A DNA stretch of 64,000 nucleotides from Neptuniibacter halophilus (GTDB taxonomy: Bacteria; Pseudomonadota; Gammaproteobacteria; Pseudomonadales; Balneatricaceae). Location: NCBI RefSeq assembly GCF_030295765.1, contig NZ_AP027292.1, positions 682,001-746,000 of the forward strand. Reading direction: 5' to 3'. Position numbers and translations under genes: made by a program. Numbering within the stretch: position 1 is the stretch's first letter; every line of letters starts with the position of its first letter. Below, one piece after another: positions 1-8,455 of the stretch. The notes under the pieces are model-generated. The model made no database searches and was not told where the DNA came from. It saw only the letters and a list, made by a program, of their open reading frames with translations.

Positions 1-1061
1 GAAACCTTATCCTGCGGTTGCAGTTGACTCAGCAGCAGGTCCATAGACTGCTTCACCAGCGGCAGTTTGTCCGGCTGATTCATGGAACCGGAAACATCCA
101 GCAGAAACACCAGGTTGGTAGCGGGTTTTTCGCCCTGCAACTGATAGCCCTGAATACCGATATGCACCAGTTTATTACCCCGCTTCCAGGGAGAATCGAG
201 CACGGTCACCTGAGTACTGAATGGCTGCGAGGAATCCTGCGGATAAGGGTAGGCGTAGGGGAAATAATTAATCATCTCTTCCACCCGGACCGCTGCTTTT
301 TGTGGCAGAACACCCTGATTCAACTGACGACGAATAAAGCTGTATGAACTGGTATCAACATCAATACTGAACGTAGAGACCGGTTCATCCTGCACCCGTT
401 TCACCGGATTTTCCGCCGCAGTACTGAAACGATCACGGCCTTCATCCGGACGCGATGGCAGCGCCCGCTCCTTAGCTTGCAAACCCGCTTGCGGCATGGG
501 CGCAGCAGGCATAGATGGGGCGACAGCAATCATTCGCTGAACCTCGGCCTGATGCATGGCTTCGGATTCCGGCATCTGCTTCTTCATCATCCGATCCGCT
601 TCAACCCGTTCATCCTGAAGACGGGCGCCAGTGTCGGCAATTGAATCGGCCTTCAGCGCTTTCTCTTCCTGTCGTGCCTGAGGTTTTGCCACGAGCTGTT
701 CAGTGACCGTGGCCTGGGGTACCTCAGCTACAGGCTCTGAGGAGTTCTGCAACGGATCAACCGGGTGTCGCTCCAGCCCCAGATAAAGCGCCATCACCAT
801 GACGGCGGCGGTTCCCAGACCTGCATAAAACCAGCGCGGTAGTGTATTAATGGTCAGGCTACTGTTCATGGTTCTGCTCCTCTCTTTATCAGATTCAGGA
901 GTAAGACGAACCACGCGGGCATTTCCTTGGTCAGCTTCAGATGTTTTTTCACTCTGTGCCTGATCAAACTCAGCCAGTGCGGCTTCAAGCGCTCGGTTTT
1001 TAGCTTCCATCCGGGGTTGCTCATCCATCTGCCGGAACAGATTTTTCAGATCATCACTCAT
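1..1061 (-). CDS. von Willebrand factor type A domain membrane protein (YfbK-like), 3' end outside window
   Basis: Reading frame open from ATG at 1061 to the window edge, so the C-terminus is missing. The start overlaps the stop of the upstream sigma gene as ATGA, with a GGAGTG-type ribosome site. About 70 polar N-terminal residues are followed by one membrane segment (WFYAGLGTAAVMVMALYLGL, near residues 74-93), a long polar linker, the SIDVDTSSYSFIRR motif, and the beginning of a vWA domain whose MIDAS motif DVSGSM lies near residue 322. This arrangement is typical of YfbK-family proteins with a periplasmic vWA domain that binds a divalent metal. Being cotranscribed with an ECF sigma factor, its cytoplasmic N-terminus could act as the anti-sigma part; that role is inference. 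An internal ATG at 869 lies in the same frame but would delete the conserved N-terminus. Confidence 0.85.
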   Translation of the reverse strand, partial: MSDDLKNLFRQMDEQPRMEAKNRALEAALAEFDQAQSEKTSEADQGNARVVRLTPESDKERSRTMNSSLTINTLPRWFYAGLGTAAVMVMALYLGLERHPVDPLQNSSEPVAEVPQATVTEQLVAKPQARQEEKALKADSIADTGARLQDERVEADRMMKKQMPESEAMHQAEVQRMIAVAPSMPAAPMPQAGLQAKERALPSRPDEGRDRFSTAAENPVKRVQDEPVSTFSIDVDTSSYSFIRRQLNQGVLPQKAAVRVEEMINYFPYAYPYPQDSSQPFSTQVTVLDSPWKRGNKLVHIGIQGYQLQGEKPATNLVFLLDVSGSMNQPDKLPLVKQSMDLLLSQLQPQDKV

Positions 1062-1585
1062 GATTCACTCCCCAATGGCAATTCCTGTTTCAGGCGTTTG
1101 CGGATCTCATGCACCCGCCAGGACACGGTGGATTCTTTCACATTCAGGATCTGTGCGGTTTCAGCATGAGTCAGGCCCTCCCCCATCACCAGCACCACGG
1201 TCTCACGAAAACCGTCTCCCATTTTGGCTACCCGGCTCAGCACCTGACGCAGCATAATCGCTGAGTCGCCGGAATCTTCGCGACCCGGCTCCTGCCAACG
1301 GCTGTCCTCTTCCGGTCGGGAGAACTGTTTCTGCCAGTCATGGGCGCAGTTGATGACGATCCGATAGAGCCAGGAGGTGAATGCCGCTTCAAAACGGAAC
1401 TGCCCCAGAGATCGGGCCAGCTTGATACAGGCCTGCTGGGTGATATCTTCAGCATCGGTGGCGTTACCGCAATATTTACAGGCAAACCGGAACATCAGCG
1501 CGTAGTGCTGATCCAGCAAGGCCCGGAAGGCGTCGCGGTCGCCCGCCTGCGCCTGTTGTATCTGTTGGGTTAATGTCAGATCCAT
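1058..1585 (-). CDS. ECF-family RNA polymerase sigma factor
   Basis: A 175-residue sigma-70-family protein of ECF size. Region 2 (about residues 10-85) contains the polymerase-binding and -10 recognition stretch with DAEDITQQACIKLARSL and the aromatic melting segment FTSWLYRIVINCAHDW. Region 4 (about 115-168) is a helix-turn-helix reading LTHAETAQILNVKESTVSWR. ECF factors direct transcription of a small regulon, usually held inactive by an anti-sigma protein encoded next door. Here the overlapping downstream gene is a membrane vWA protein instead of a classical zinc anti-sigma factor. The start ATG at 1585 is the first in frame. I did not find a convincing autoregulated promoter in the 291 bases upstream. 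Confidence 0.92.
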   Translation of the reverse strand: MDLTLTQQIQQAQAGDRDAFRALLDQHYALMFRFACKYCGNATDAEDITQQACIKLARSLGQFRFEAAFTSWLYRIVINCAHDWQKQFSRPEEDSRWQEPGREDSGDSAIMLRQVLSRVAKMGDGFRETVVLVMGEGLTHAETAQILNVKESTVSWRVHEIRKRLKQELPLGSES

Positions 1586-1876
1586 CGTTTAGATCCAGTC
1601 GCTTTTTCAGTTAGACGACACTCAGCGGAAAATCCTTGGAAAAAATTCACACTAACAGAATCCGCACAGATTAAAGGCTAAATCGGCCCGTAGCAGACCG
1701 GATAAAAATATTTCTGTTTCAATCTGCAACAGGAGTGCTTTCAATACAAAGGGTTAATAACGGCAAGCCAAAGCCTCGCTGTTTACCTATACTACTAGTG
1801 AGTATTTTTTGTTCAAACCTGCGTTTCAACGGCCGATATAGAAACTCATTGACCCCACAAGAATCAGGACAAGATC

Positions 1877-2581
1877 ATGGCTATTGGCGATTACAGTAAT
1901 TTCGGTGGCTACGTTAATAACGAGATCAAACCGAACCACGATGGCAGCCGGCCGCTGGGTAAAGCAGTGTCTGAAGCAGCTCACGCTAAAAATGAAGCCC
2001 GTAAAGCAGGCCCGGTTGAAGAGGTCGGCGAGATTCCTGAAGCCCCCGCCGACGTGCAGCAGGATCAGGCAATTATTGAAGCCACTGTCGGTAGCGATGT
2101 CACCCTCAGTGCCAGCAATGAACCGGTTAAACTCACGGTGAGTGCTGTGATTGCCAATCTGAATGAGGTACTGGCTCCGGATCTGGGCCCCCAGGCCATC
2201 GAAGCCGCTTATGACGCGCAGCTTGATGTTTCCCCTGAAGCGACTGCCGATCGGATTGTCTCCCTGACCACCGCGATGTTTTCAGCCTACCAGACCGCCA
2301 ATCCCGATCTGGAAGGCGCAGCTCTGGTAGATCAGTTTGTCGATGTGATTGCCGGCGGTATTGAACAGGGTTTTAGCGAAGCCCGGACCATTCTCGACGA
2401 TATGGGCGTGCTCGAAGGTGACATTGCCAGCAATATCGACTCGACTTTCGATCTGGTGATGCAGGGGCTGGAAAAATTCCGTGAAGAGAACGGCGGAACG
2501 CTGACCAGCACTGACACTGGCAGCGACAACCCGGCTGATCCGGCAGCCGGAACAACGATTCTCAGTTCATCTGAAGCCTGA
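1877..2581 (+). CDS. DUF5610 domain-containing protein
   Basis: A 234-residue acidic, soluble-looking protein with no signal peptide. The central part (about residues 80-200) carries the pattern SPEATADRIVSLTTAMFSAY, then FVDVIAGGIEQGFSEARTIL, GVLEGDIASNID and DLVMQGLEKFREE, which I recognise as the DUF5610 family of proteobacterial proteins of unknown function. The N-terminus (MAIGDYSNFGGYVNNEI) and the Ser/Thr/Ala-rich C-terminal tail are low complexity. AGGA lies 8 bases before the ATG. It is monocistronic, followed by a good terminator shared with the convergent LysR gene. Function is unknown and nothing in the neighbourhood decides it. Confidence 0.8.
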   Translation: MAIGDYSNFGGYVNNEIKPNHDGSRPLGKAVSEAAHAKNEARKAGPVEEVGEIPEAPADVQQDQAIIEATVGSDVTLSASNEPVKLTVSAVIANLNEVLAPDLGPQAIEAAYDAQLDVSPEATADRIVSLTTAMFSAYQTANPDLEGAALVDQFVDVIAGGIEQGFSEARTILDDMGVLEGDIASNIDSTFDLVMQGLEKFREENGGTLTSTDTGSDNPADPAAGTTILSSSEA

Positions 2582-2598
2582 TTGTAAAGCGATTCAGA

Positions 2599-2624
2599 CA
2601 ACGCCCGGCATACCGGGCGTTTTT
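2599..2624. terminator. Rho-independent terminator
   Basis: Stem CGCCCGG / CCGGGCG with a CATA loop followed by TTTTT, placed 20 bases after the DUF5610 stop. It also lies just past the end of the convergent LysR gene and may serve both. Confidence 0.85.
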
Positions 2625-2627
2625 CGT

Positions 2628-3566
2628 TCAGACCCGGAAAATCTCTTCAAACTGGCTGATATTCTGCTGAATATAATCCAGAAAAGCGCGCATCGCCGGC
2701 GTTGGCTGACGCCCTTTCGGGTGCACCACACTGAAGCTGCGCCGCAACGGAAAACCTTCAACGTTGGCAATCACCAGTTGGCCGAGTTTCAGCTCCGAGG
2801 TAATACTCAATTTCGGTAGCACCGCGACCCCAAGCCCGGCAATCACCGCGTGTTTTACCGCATCATTTGATCCGAGCTCCATACTGGCCCGCATCCTCAG
2901 GCGTTCATGCTGACAGTGTTGTTCCAGGGCAAGGCGCCCACCGGAACCTGATTCCCGCACCAGCAAACCACTGTCGAGGAACGTTTGCGGGGCCACGTTT
3001 TCCTCCGCCAGCAGCGGGTGATCTGCGGGTACAACCGGCACCAGCTCGTTATCCAGAAACGGCAAAGTTTCAAACGGTTTATCGGTAGGAACCATCCCCA
3101 TAATCACCAGATCATCACTGTTATCTTCGAGCCGTTTAAGCGCGGTTGCCCGGTTTACCACTTTAACGCTGATACTGATCTGCGGATGGGTATCGAGGAA
3201 GGAACGCAACAGGTATGGCACCATATACTGCGCGGTATTCACGGCCACCAGCCGTAATTCACCGGCGATTTTACCCTCCAGTGCAGCCAGGTCAGACTGC
3301 AGGTTAAGTAACTCGGTAAAGATCACCCGGATACTTCTGACCAGACGCTCTGCCGCGGCGGTACTGAACAACCTCCGCCCGACATATTCAAACAAAGTCT
3401 GGCCAAGCGCCTGCTCAAGCTGACGAACCTGACTGCTCACGGCAGGCTGGGTTAATCCCAGCAGTTCACCAGCCTTGCTGTAACTCTTCAGCTCATACAC
3501 AGCTTTGAATACCTGTAACTGCCTGAACGTCAGGCGGCTACTCAGCTTTTGAATACTCAGTGGCAT
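2628..3566 (-). CDS. LysR-family regulator of the pyruvate carboxylase operon (PycR-like)
   Basis: A LysR-type transcriptional regulator of 312 residues. The N-terminal winged helix-turn-helix (about residues 9-68) includes FRQLQVFKAVYELKSYSKAG and LTQPAVSSQVRQLEQALG; the remainder is the two-lobed periplasmic-binding-like effector domain (about 92-300). It is divergent from pycA with about 140 bases between, which is the arrangement of pycR-pycA-oadA in Pseudomonas, so regulation of pyruvate carboxylase is the likely role. I chose ATG at 3566 because AGGGGAG sits 5 bases upstream; a GTG two codons earlier would put that ribosome site on top of the start. A palindrome in the intergenic region is a candidate operator. 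Confidence 0.9.
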   Translation of the reverse strand: MPLSIQKLSSRLTFRQLQVFKAVYELKSYSKAGELLGLTQPAVSSQVRQLEQALGQTLFEYVGRRLFSTAAAERLVRSIRVIFTELLNLQSDLAALEGKIAGELRLVAVNTAQYMVPYLLRSFLDTHPQISISVKVVNRATALKRLEDNSDDLVIMGMVPTDKPFETLPFLDNELVPVVPADHPLLAEENVAPQTFLDSGLLVRESGSGGRLALEQHCQHERLRMRASMELGSNDAVKHAVIAGLGVAVLPKLSITSELKLGQLVIANVEGFPLRRSFSVVHPKGRQPTPAMRAFLDYIQQNISQFEEIFRV

Positions 3567-3590
3567 CCCCACTCCCCTAAAAGAATCTCA

Positions 3591-3605
3591 TCTATTAGCA
3601 ATAGA
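3591..3605. promoter_or_regulatory. Candidate LysR operator between the regulator gene and pycA
   Basis: Perfect inverted repeat TCTATT-AGC-AATAGA in AT-rich DNA, 25 bases upstream of the LysR start and about 100 bases upstream of pycA. Size and symmetry fit the T-N11-A type of site bound by LysR dimers. Assignment is by position and symmetry only. Confidence 0.45.
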
Positions 3606-3707
3606 TTATAGATAAACCAAGAAATATCAATTTTAACTTATTTGAGTGCATTACTAGGATATTTAGCCACTCTGACGGCAGTTAGCCGGAAGGCTTAGGA
3701 GAGTTTC

Positions 3708-5123
3708 ATGATCAAGAAAGTACTGATTGCCAACCGCGGTGAGATTGCGGTACGTATCGTGCGAGCCTGTGCCGAAATGGGTATACGCTCTGTGGCAATT
3801 TATACCGAACCGGACCGCTACGCCCTGCATGTGAAACGTGCGGATGAAGCCTACTCACTGGGCGAAGATGCACTGGCTGGCTATCTTGACCCGCTGCGTA
3901 TCGTAAACCTTGCGCAGGAAACCGGATGTGATGCGATTCATCCCGGTTACGGTTTCCTCTCAGAGAATGCGGAATTTGCCCGCCTCTGCGAGAAACACGG
4001 CGTCACCTTTATCGGCCCTGAGTCTGATGTGATCAACAAAATGGGTGATAAAACTCAGGCCCGCGATTCTATGCGTGCGGCCGGTGTGCCGATCACCCCG
4101 GGCTCCGAAGGTAATCTGGCAGACATTGACGAAGCCCTGACACTGGCAGAAGAGATCGGTTACCCGATCATGATCAAAGCAACCTCCGGTGGCGGTGGCC
4201 GTGGTATTCGTCGTTGTGACTCGGCTCAGGAACTGAAACAGCAGTATCCACGCGTGATCTCCGAAGCCACCAAAGCGTTCGGTTCTGCCGAAGTTTTCAT
4301 GGAAAAATGCATCGTTGATCCTTGCCACATTGAGGTTCAGATTCTTGCTGACAGCCACGGTAATACGGTTCATCTGTATGAGCGTGACTGCTCCATCCAG
4401 CGACGTAACCAGAAACTGATCGAGATTGCTCCAAGCCCGCAACTGACCCCTGAACAGCGTCAGTATATCGGTGGTCTGGCGGTTAAAGCGGCGGAAGCGG
4501 TCGGCTATGAAAACGCCGGTACGGTTGAGTTTCTGCTCTCCGGTAATGAAGTCTACTTTATGGAGATGAACACCCGTGTTCAGGTGGAACATACCATCAC
4601 CGAACAGATTACCGGTGTGGATATTGTCCGCGAACAGTTGCGCATCGCATCCGGCCTTAAACTCAGCTACCGTCAGGACGACATCAGCTATCGAGGCTAT
4701 GCCCTGCAGTTCCGCATCAACGCGGAAGATCCGAAAAATGACTTCCTGCCAAGCTTCGGCCGGATCTCCCATTACTACGCACCCGGTGGCCCGGGCGTGC
4801 GGGTTGATACGGCGATCTATACCGGCTACGAGATTCCTCCTTACTACGATTCTATGTGTCTGAAACTGGTGGTCTGGGCGCTTACCTGGGAAGAGGTGAT
4901 CGCCCGTGGTCAGCGGGCGCTGAACGACATGCGCCTGCACGGTATCAAGACCACAGCAACCTACTACCAGCAGATTTTGCAACACCCGGATTTCCAGAAA
5001 GCGGATTTCAACACCAGCTTTGTACCGAATCACCCGGAACTGCTGAACTACTCCGAGAAGAGTCACCCCAGCGAAGTGGCTCTGGCCGTAGCCGCCGCCA
5101 TTGCAGCCCACGCGGGTTGGTAA
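3708..5123 (+). CDS. pycA: Pyruvate carboxylase subunit A (biotin carboxylase)
   Basis: 471 residues, the normal length for the ATP-grasp biotin carboxylase subunit of two-subunit pyruvate carboxylases. It uses ATP and bicarbonate to carboxylate the biotin on the partner subunit. The N-terminal domain begins KVLIANRGEIAVRIVRAC; the glycine-rich ATP loop GGGGRGIR is near residues 162-169; the conserved HIEVQILAD, MEMNTRVQVEHT and RINAEDP motifs follow in order. AGGAGAG precedes the ATG. The next gene starts 51 bases downstream and encodes the carboxyltransferase and biotin carrier, so the pair forms an operon. AccC of acetyl-CoA carboxylase is the close alternative, but the OadA-type neighbour and the divergent LysR favour pyruvate carboxylase. 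Confidence 0.93.
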   Translation: MIKKVLIANRGEIAVRIVRACAEMGIRSVAIYTEPDRYALHVKRADEAYSLGEDALAGYLDPLRIVNLAQETGCDAIHPGYGFLSENAEFARLCEKHGVTFIGPESDVINKMGDKTQARDSMRAAGVPITPGSEGNLADIDEALTLAEEIGYPIMIKATSGGGGRGIRRCDSAQELKQQYPRVISEATKAFGSAEVFMEKCIVDPCHIEVQILADSHGNTVHLYERDCSIQRRNQKLIEIAPSPQLTPEQRQYIGGLAVKAAEAVGYENAGTVEFLLSGNEVYFMEMNTRVQVEHTITEQITGVDIVREQLRIASGLKLSYRQDDISYRGYALQFRINAEDPKNDFLPSFGRISHYYAPGGPGVRVDTAIYTGYEIPPYYDSMCLKLVVWALTWEEVIARGQRALNDMRLHGIKTTATYYQQILQHPDFQKADFNTSFVPNHPELLNYSEKSHPSEVALAVAAAIAAHAGW

Positions 5124-5174
5124 TCAGAGAACTAATTTTGTGCCAGCCGCTGCGGCGGTTGCAGGAGAACTACC

Positions 5175-6977
5175 ATGAGTAATACCAGGAAAATTGAAGT
5201 CACCGATGTAATTCTGCGGGACGCCCATCAGTCACTCATCGCGACCCGTATGCGCACTGAAGATATGCTGCCGATCTGTGACAAACTGGATCAGGTCGGA
5301 TACTGGTCACTGGAAGTCTGGGGTGGTGCCACCTTTGACGCCTGTGTCCGTTTCCTCAAAGAGGACCCCTGGGAGCGCCTGCGCCAGTTACGTGCAGCCC
5401 TGCCCAACACCCGCCTGCAGATGCTGCTGCGTGGCCAGAACCTGCTCGGTTACCGGCACTACGCAGATGACGTGGTCGAAGCTTTTGTTGCCTCTGCGGC
5501 TGAAAACGGGATTGATGTTTTCCGCGTATTCGATGCCCTGAATGATGTACGTAATCTGGAAACCGCCATGAAAGCGGTAAAAAAAGCCGGTAAACACGCA
5601 CAGGGAACGCTCTGTTACACCACCAGCCCGGTACATACACCTGAACTGTTTGTTGAGCAGGCGAAAACCATGCGCGATATGGGCGCCGACTCCATTGCGA
5701 TCAAAGATATGGCTGGCCTGCTCACCCCATACGCCACCTACGATCTGGTTAAGGCGCTGAAATCCGAGCTGGATCTGCCGGTTGTGGTGCACAGCCACTC
5801 CACAGCCGGTCTGGCGCAGCTATGTCAGATGAAAGCCATTGAAGCCGGTGCCGACCACATAGATACAGCGATCTCCTCTTTTGCCAGCGGCACCAGCCAC
5901 CCCGCCACTGAATCGCAGGTAGCTGCCCTGAAAGATACCCCCTATGACACCGGACTGGATCTGGAACTGCTCAGCGAGATCGCGGATTACTTCCGCGAAG
6001 TCAGGAAGAAATATCATCAGTTCGAGAGCGAGTTCACCCGCGAAGACGTTTCCGTGCAGATCAACCAGATCCCGGGTGGCATGATGTCCAATCTGGCCAA
6101 CCAGCTTAAAGAACAGCACGCACTGGATAAGATCCGTGACGTATTCGCCGAGATTCCCCGGGTACGTAAAGATCTGGGTTATCCCCCGCTGGTAACACCG
6201 ACCTCGCAGATCGTTGGTACTCAGGCGGTTTACAACGTACTCGCCGGTGAGCGTTACAAGACCATCACAAATGAGGTGAAACGCTACCTTCAGGGCGGTT
6301 ACGGCGCAGCACCGGCTGAAGTGGATGAAGCACTGCAGAAAAAAGCAATCGGCAACAGCAGCGTTGAAGTGGGCCGTCCTGCAGACCTGTTGAAGCCGGA
6401 AATGGCCAGACTGAAAGAAGAGATTGGCGATCTGGCGACCTCTGCAGAAGATGTGCTGACCTACGCCATGTTTCCGGATATCTCCCGCGAATACCTTCAG
6501 CAGCGTGCCGATGGCACCCTGCAGCCGGAAGAACTGCTGCCGGCAGAGTCGGGTTCGCAGCGCCTGACCGAATCCGTAGCCTCTGAATTTAAGATCAATG
6601 TCCATGGCGAAGTGTACGATATCGCCGTGACCGGTGTCGGCGAACACGGAGCCGGTAAACGTAAGATCTACCTGTCGATGGATGGTATGCCGGAAGAGGT
6701 GATCTTTGAACCGATGAACGAGTTTGTGGCCGAAGGTGGCAGCAGCCGTAAGCACGCCAGCGAGCCGGGTCATGTGACCACCGCGATGCCGGGTAATATC
6801 TTCGAAGTTCTGGTGAAAGAAGGCGATCAGGTTGAGGCCGGACAGGCCGTTCTCGTGGCAGAAGCAATGAAGATGGAAATGGAAGTTCACGCCAGTGTAG
6901 CCGGCACGGTGAAGGCCGTTCACGTCAAAAAAGGCGACCGTGTTACACCGGGCGAAGTACTGATGGAGATCGAATAA
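5175..6977 (+). CDS. oadA: Pyruvate carboxylase subunit B (carboxyltransferase plus biotin carrier)
   Basis: 600 residues. The N-terminal HMGL-like TIM barrel (about 1-275) starts with ITDVILRDAHQSL-type sequence carrying the metal/substrate motif RDAHQS; the conserved carboxylase domain follows (about 290-460). A linker leads to a biotinyl domain (about 525-600) with the attachment motif EAMKMEME, biotin lysine at residue 566. It transfers CO2 from biotin to pyruvate to form oxaloacetate, an anaplerotic reaction. Homologues annotated as oxaloacetate decarboxylase alpha subunit have the same architecture, but that enzyme needs membrane beta and gamma subunits, which are absent here, while a biotin carboxylase gene is directly upstream. 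AGGAG lies 7 bases before the ATG. Confidence 0.93.
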   Translation: MSNTRKIEVTDVILRDAHQSLIATRMRTEDMLPICDKLDQVGYWSLEVWGGATFDACVRFLKEDPWERLRQLRAALPNTRLQMLLRGQNLLGYRHYADDVVEAFVASAAENGIDVFRVFDALNDVRNLETAMKAVKKAGKHAQGTLCYTTSPVHTPELFVEQAKTMRDMGADSIAIKDMAGLLTPYATYDLVKALKSELDLPVVVHSHSTAGLAQLCQMKAIEAGADHIDTAISSFASGTSHPATESQVAALKDTPYDTGLDLELLSEIADYFREVRKKYHQFESEFTREDVSVQINQIPGGMMSNLANQLKEQHALDKIRDVFAEIPRVRKDLGYPPLVTPTSQIVGTQAVYNVLAGERYKTITNEVKRYLQGGYGAAPAEVDEALQKKAIGNSSVEVGRPADLLKPEMARLKEEIGDLATSAEDVLTYAMFPDISREYLQQRADGTLQPEELLPAESGSQRLTESVASEFKINVHGEVYDIAVTGVGEHGAGKRKIYLSMDGMPEEVIFEPMNEFVAEGGSSRKHASEPGHVTTAMPGNIFEVLVKEGDQVEAGQAVLVAEAMKMEMEVHASVAGTVKAVHVKKGDRVTPGEVLMEIE

Positions 6978-6984
6978 ATACTTG

Positions 6985-7028
6985 AACTGAGTAGACAGTC
7001 GGATAATACTTGACCTGTCTACTCAGTT
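6985..7028. repeat. 14-bp perfect inverted repeat between oadA and the carbonic anhydrase gene
   Basis: Arms AACTGAGTAGACAG (6985-6998) and CTGTCTACTCAGTT (7015-7028) separated by 16 bases. A T-rich but interrupted stretch follows (7030-7049). It starts 7 bases after the oadA stop. It could be a terminator, an RNA hairpin separating expression of the two genes, or an operator; the sequence alone does not decide. Confidence 0.7.
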
Positions 7029-7068
7029 AATACTTTCGTTTTATTTTTAGAAACTCAGGAAACAACAC

Positions 7069-7725
7069 GTGGAAAAGATTGTTAAAGGCGTTATGCACTT
7101 TCGCCAGAACGTATACCCGGAACACAAAGACCTGTTTGGCACTCTGGCCACCGGTCAGAGCCCTGACGTTCTGTTTATTACCTGCTCCGATTCACGCATT
7201 GATCCTAACCTGCTGACCGGCACCAATCCGGGCGATCTGTTTATCTGCCGTAACGCAGGTAATGTTATCCCGCCCCACAGCAACCAGACCGGTGGTATGA
7301 CCGCATCCATTGAATACGCGGTCGCGGTGCTGGGCGTGCGCCATATTATTGTCTGTGGTCATACCGATTGTGGTGCGATCAAGGGTGCACTGGATATGAG
7401 TTCGGTTGAAGGGCTGCCCCATGTTAAGGAGTGGCTGGGCCACTGCCGCTCAGCGATGGAGATCGTCCGGGAACGTCACAGCATCCCTTGCAGTCACGGG
7501 ATTGATGCTGAACACCTGAACGAAGCGATCGAAGAGAACGTACTGCAGCAGGTACAGCACATGCGCACCCACCCGATCGTAGCGGCGAAACTGGCAACCG
7601 GCAAAGTTGAGATTCATGGCTGGGTCTATGACATCAAGAAAGGCGCCGTGCGCTGCTGCAGCCATAACGACAGCGAATTCCGTGATTTCGAAGAGCAATA
7701 CGCTGAGATCATCAGCCGCCTGTAA
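7069..7725 (+). CDS. can: Beta-class carbonic anhydrase
   Basis: 218 residues, the usual size of Can. It interconverts CO2 and bicarbonate using one zinc ion. The zinc ligands are visible: Cys39 and Asp41 in TCSDSR (with Arg43 of the Asp-Arg dyad), His98 and Cys101 in GHTDCGAIKG. The start is GTG at 7069, with AGGAAA about 7 bases upstream; no ATG fits the family N-terminus. It lies just downstream of pyruvate carboxylase, so it may supply bicarbonate to that enzyme. A hairpin separates the two genes and a strong terminator follows. Confidence 0.95.
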   Translation: MEKIVKGVMHFRQNVYPEHKDLFGTLATGQSPDVLFITCSDSRIDPNLLTGTNPGDLFICRNAGNVIPPHSNQTGGMTASIEYAVAVLGVRHIIVCGHTDCGAIKGALDMSSVEGLPHVKEWLGHCRSAMEIVRERHSIPCSHGIDAEHLNEAIEENVLQQVQHMRTHPIVAAKLATGKVEIHGWVYDIKKGAVRCCSHNDSEFRDFEEQYAEIISRL

Positions 7726-7758
7726 CCCCTTCTTGCGGCCCTCTGCTCAGCACACATC

Positions 7759-7783
7759 GCCACCCTCCGGGGTGGCTTTTTTT
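7759..7783 (+). terminator. Rho-independent terminator after the carbonic anhydrase gene
   Basis: Stem GCCACCC / GGGTGGC with loop TCCG followed by seven T, 34 bases after the stop codon. It lies just before the end of the convergent DUF47 gene. Confidence 0.92.
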
Positions 7784-7797
7784 AATTAAAACAGCGC

Positions 7798-8439
7798 CTA
7801 AACCAGCTTCACCATAATATCGTGGAGCACATTCGCCGCCGCGTGCAAACGCCGGGAGCCGTCCATCAGATGGTGATAGATCTCCCGCTTACGCAGCATC
7901 TCCGCGGTGACCTCCCCCTGAAACAGATCCGCCAGACTGTGTCGGTAGAGCCGCTCAATCCGTCGATGCGCATGTCGCGCTGCATGCGCCTCCTGTTCGC
8001 TCTTCGCCGGATCTTTTGAGAGCCCGACAAACCCCCGTTCCAGCGCTTCGCTGCCCGCCAGCATCTCTTCGAGAATCAGGCACATATTTCGATCCGGCGC
8101 GACCTCCAGATCCACCATCTCATTGATGGTGCTTTTACAGTGGGTAATGATCCAGTCCAGCGAATCGATCGAACGGTAGATATCCTCCCGATCAATCGGT
8201 GTGGAGAAAGCCCGGTTAAGCTGATTCAGGTTACGAATTTTAAGGGTATCCGCCTCATGCTCATCCTCAGTCAGCACGTCGGTCAGCGATTCAACCGGAT
8301 TGAGCATGTACTCATGCAGGTTGCGAATTGTCACCGTGACCATGGCACTCTGCTCCGCCAGCAGGGTAAAAAAATCCGGCGGAACCGGAATCAGCCGGTT
8401 CAGCAATTTCTGCAATAACGAGGGATTGGACTCAGGCAT
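7798..8439 (-). CDS. DUF47 / PhoU-like phosphate transport regulator
   Basis: 213 residues, all helical in character, matching the DUF47 (TIGR00153) family related to PhoU. Recognisable parts are LHEYMLNPVESLTDVLTEDEHEADTLK near residues 40-66, TPIDREDIYRSIDSLDWIITH near 77-97, and a C-terminal helix with KREIYHHLMDGSRRLHAAANVL. PhoU-type helices bind metal clusters through acidic (E/D)xxxD motifs, seen here as EHEAD. The gene lies 16 bases downstream of a PiT phosphate transporter gene, the standard partner in many bacteria, and probably modulates its activity. It is cytoplasmic, with no signal or membrane segment. Confidence 0.9.
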   Translation of the reverse strand: MPESNPSLLQKLLNRLIPVPPDFFTLLAEQSAMVTVTIRNLHEYMLNPVESLTDVLTEDEHEADTLKIRNLNQLNRAFSTPIDREDIYRSIDSLDWIITHCKSTINEMVDLEVAPDRNMCLILEEMLAGSEALERGFVGLSKDPAKSEQEAHAARHAHRRIERLYRHSLADLFQGEVTAEMLRKREIYHHLMDGSRRLHAAANVLHDIMVKLV

Positions 8440-8455
8440 AGATCAGATCCTTAAT

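Noticed and set aside
3960..5111. Minus-strand frame of 383 codons opposite pycA
   Set aside because: Antisense shadow created by codon bias of a well-defined biotin carboxylase gene.
5820..6923. Minus-strand frame of 367 codons opposite oadA
   Set aside because: Antisense shadow; the plus strand carries carboxyltransferase and biotinyl domains.
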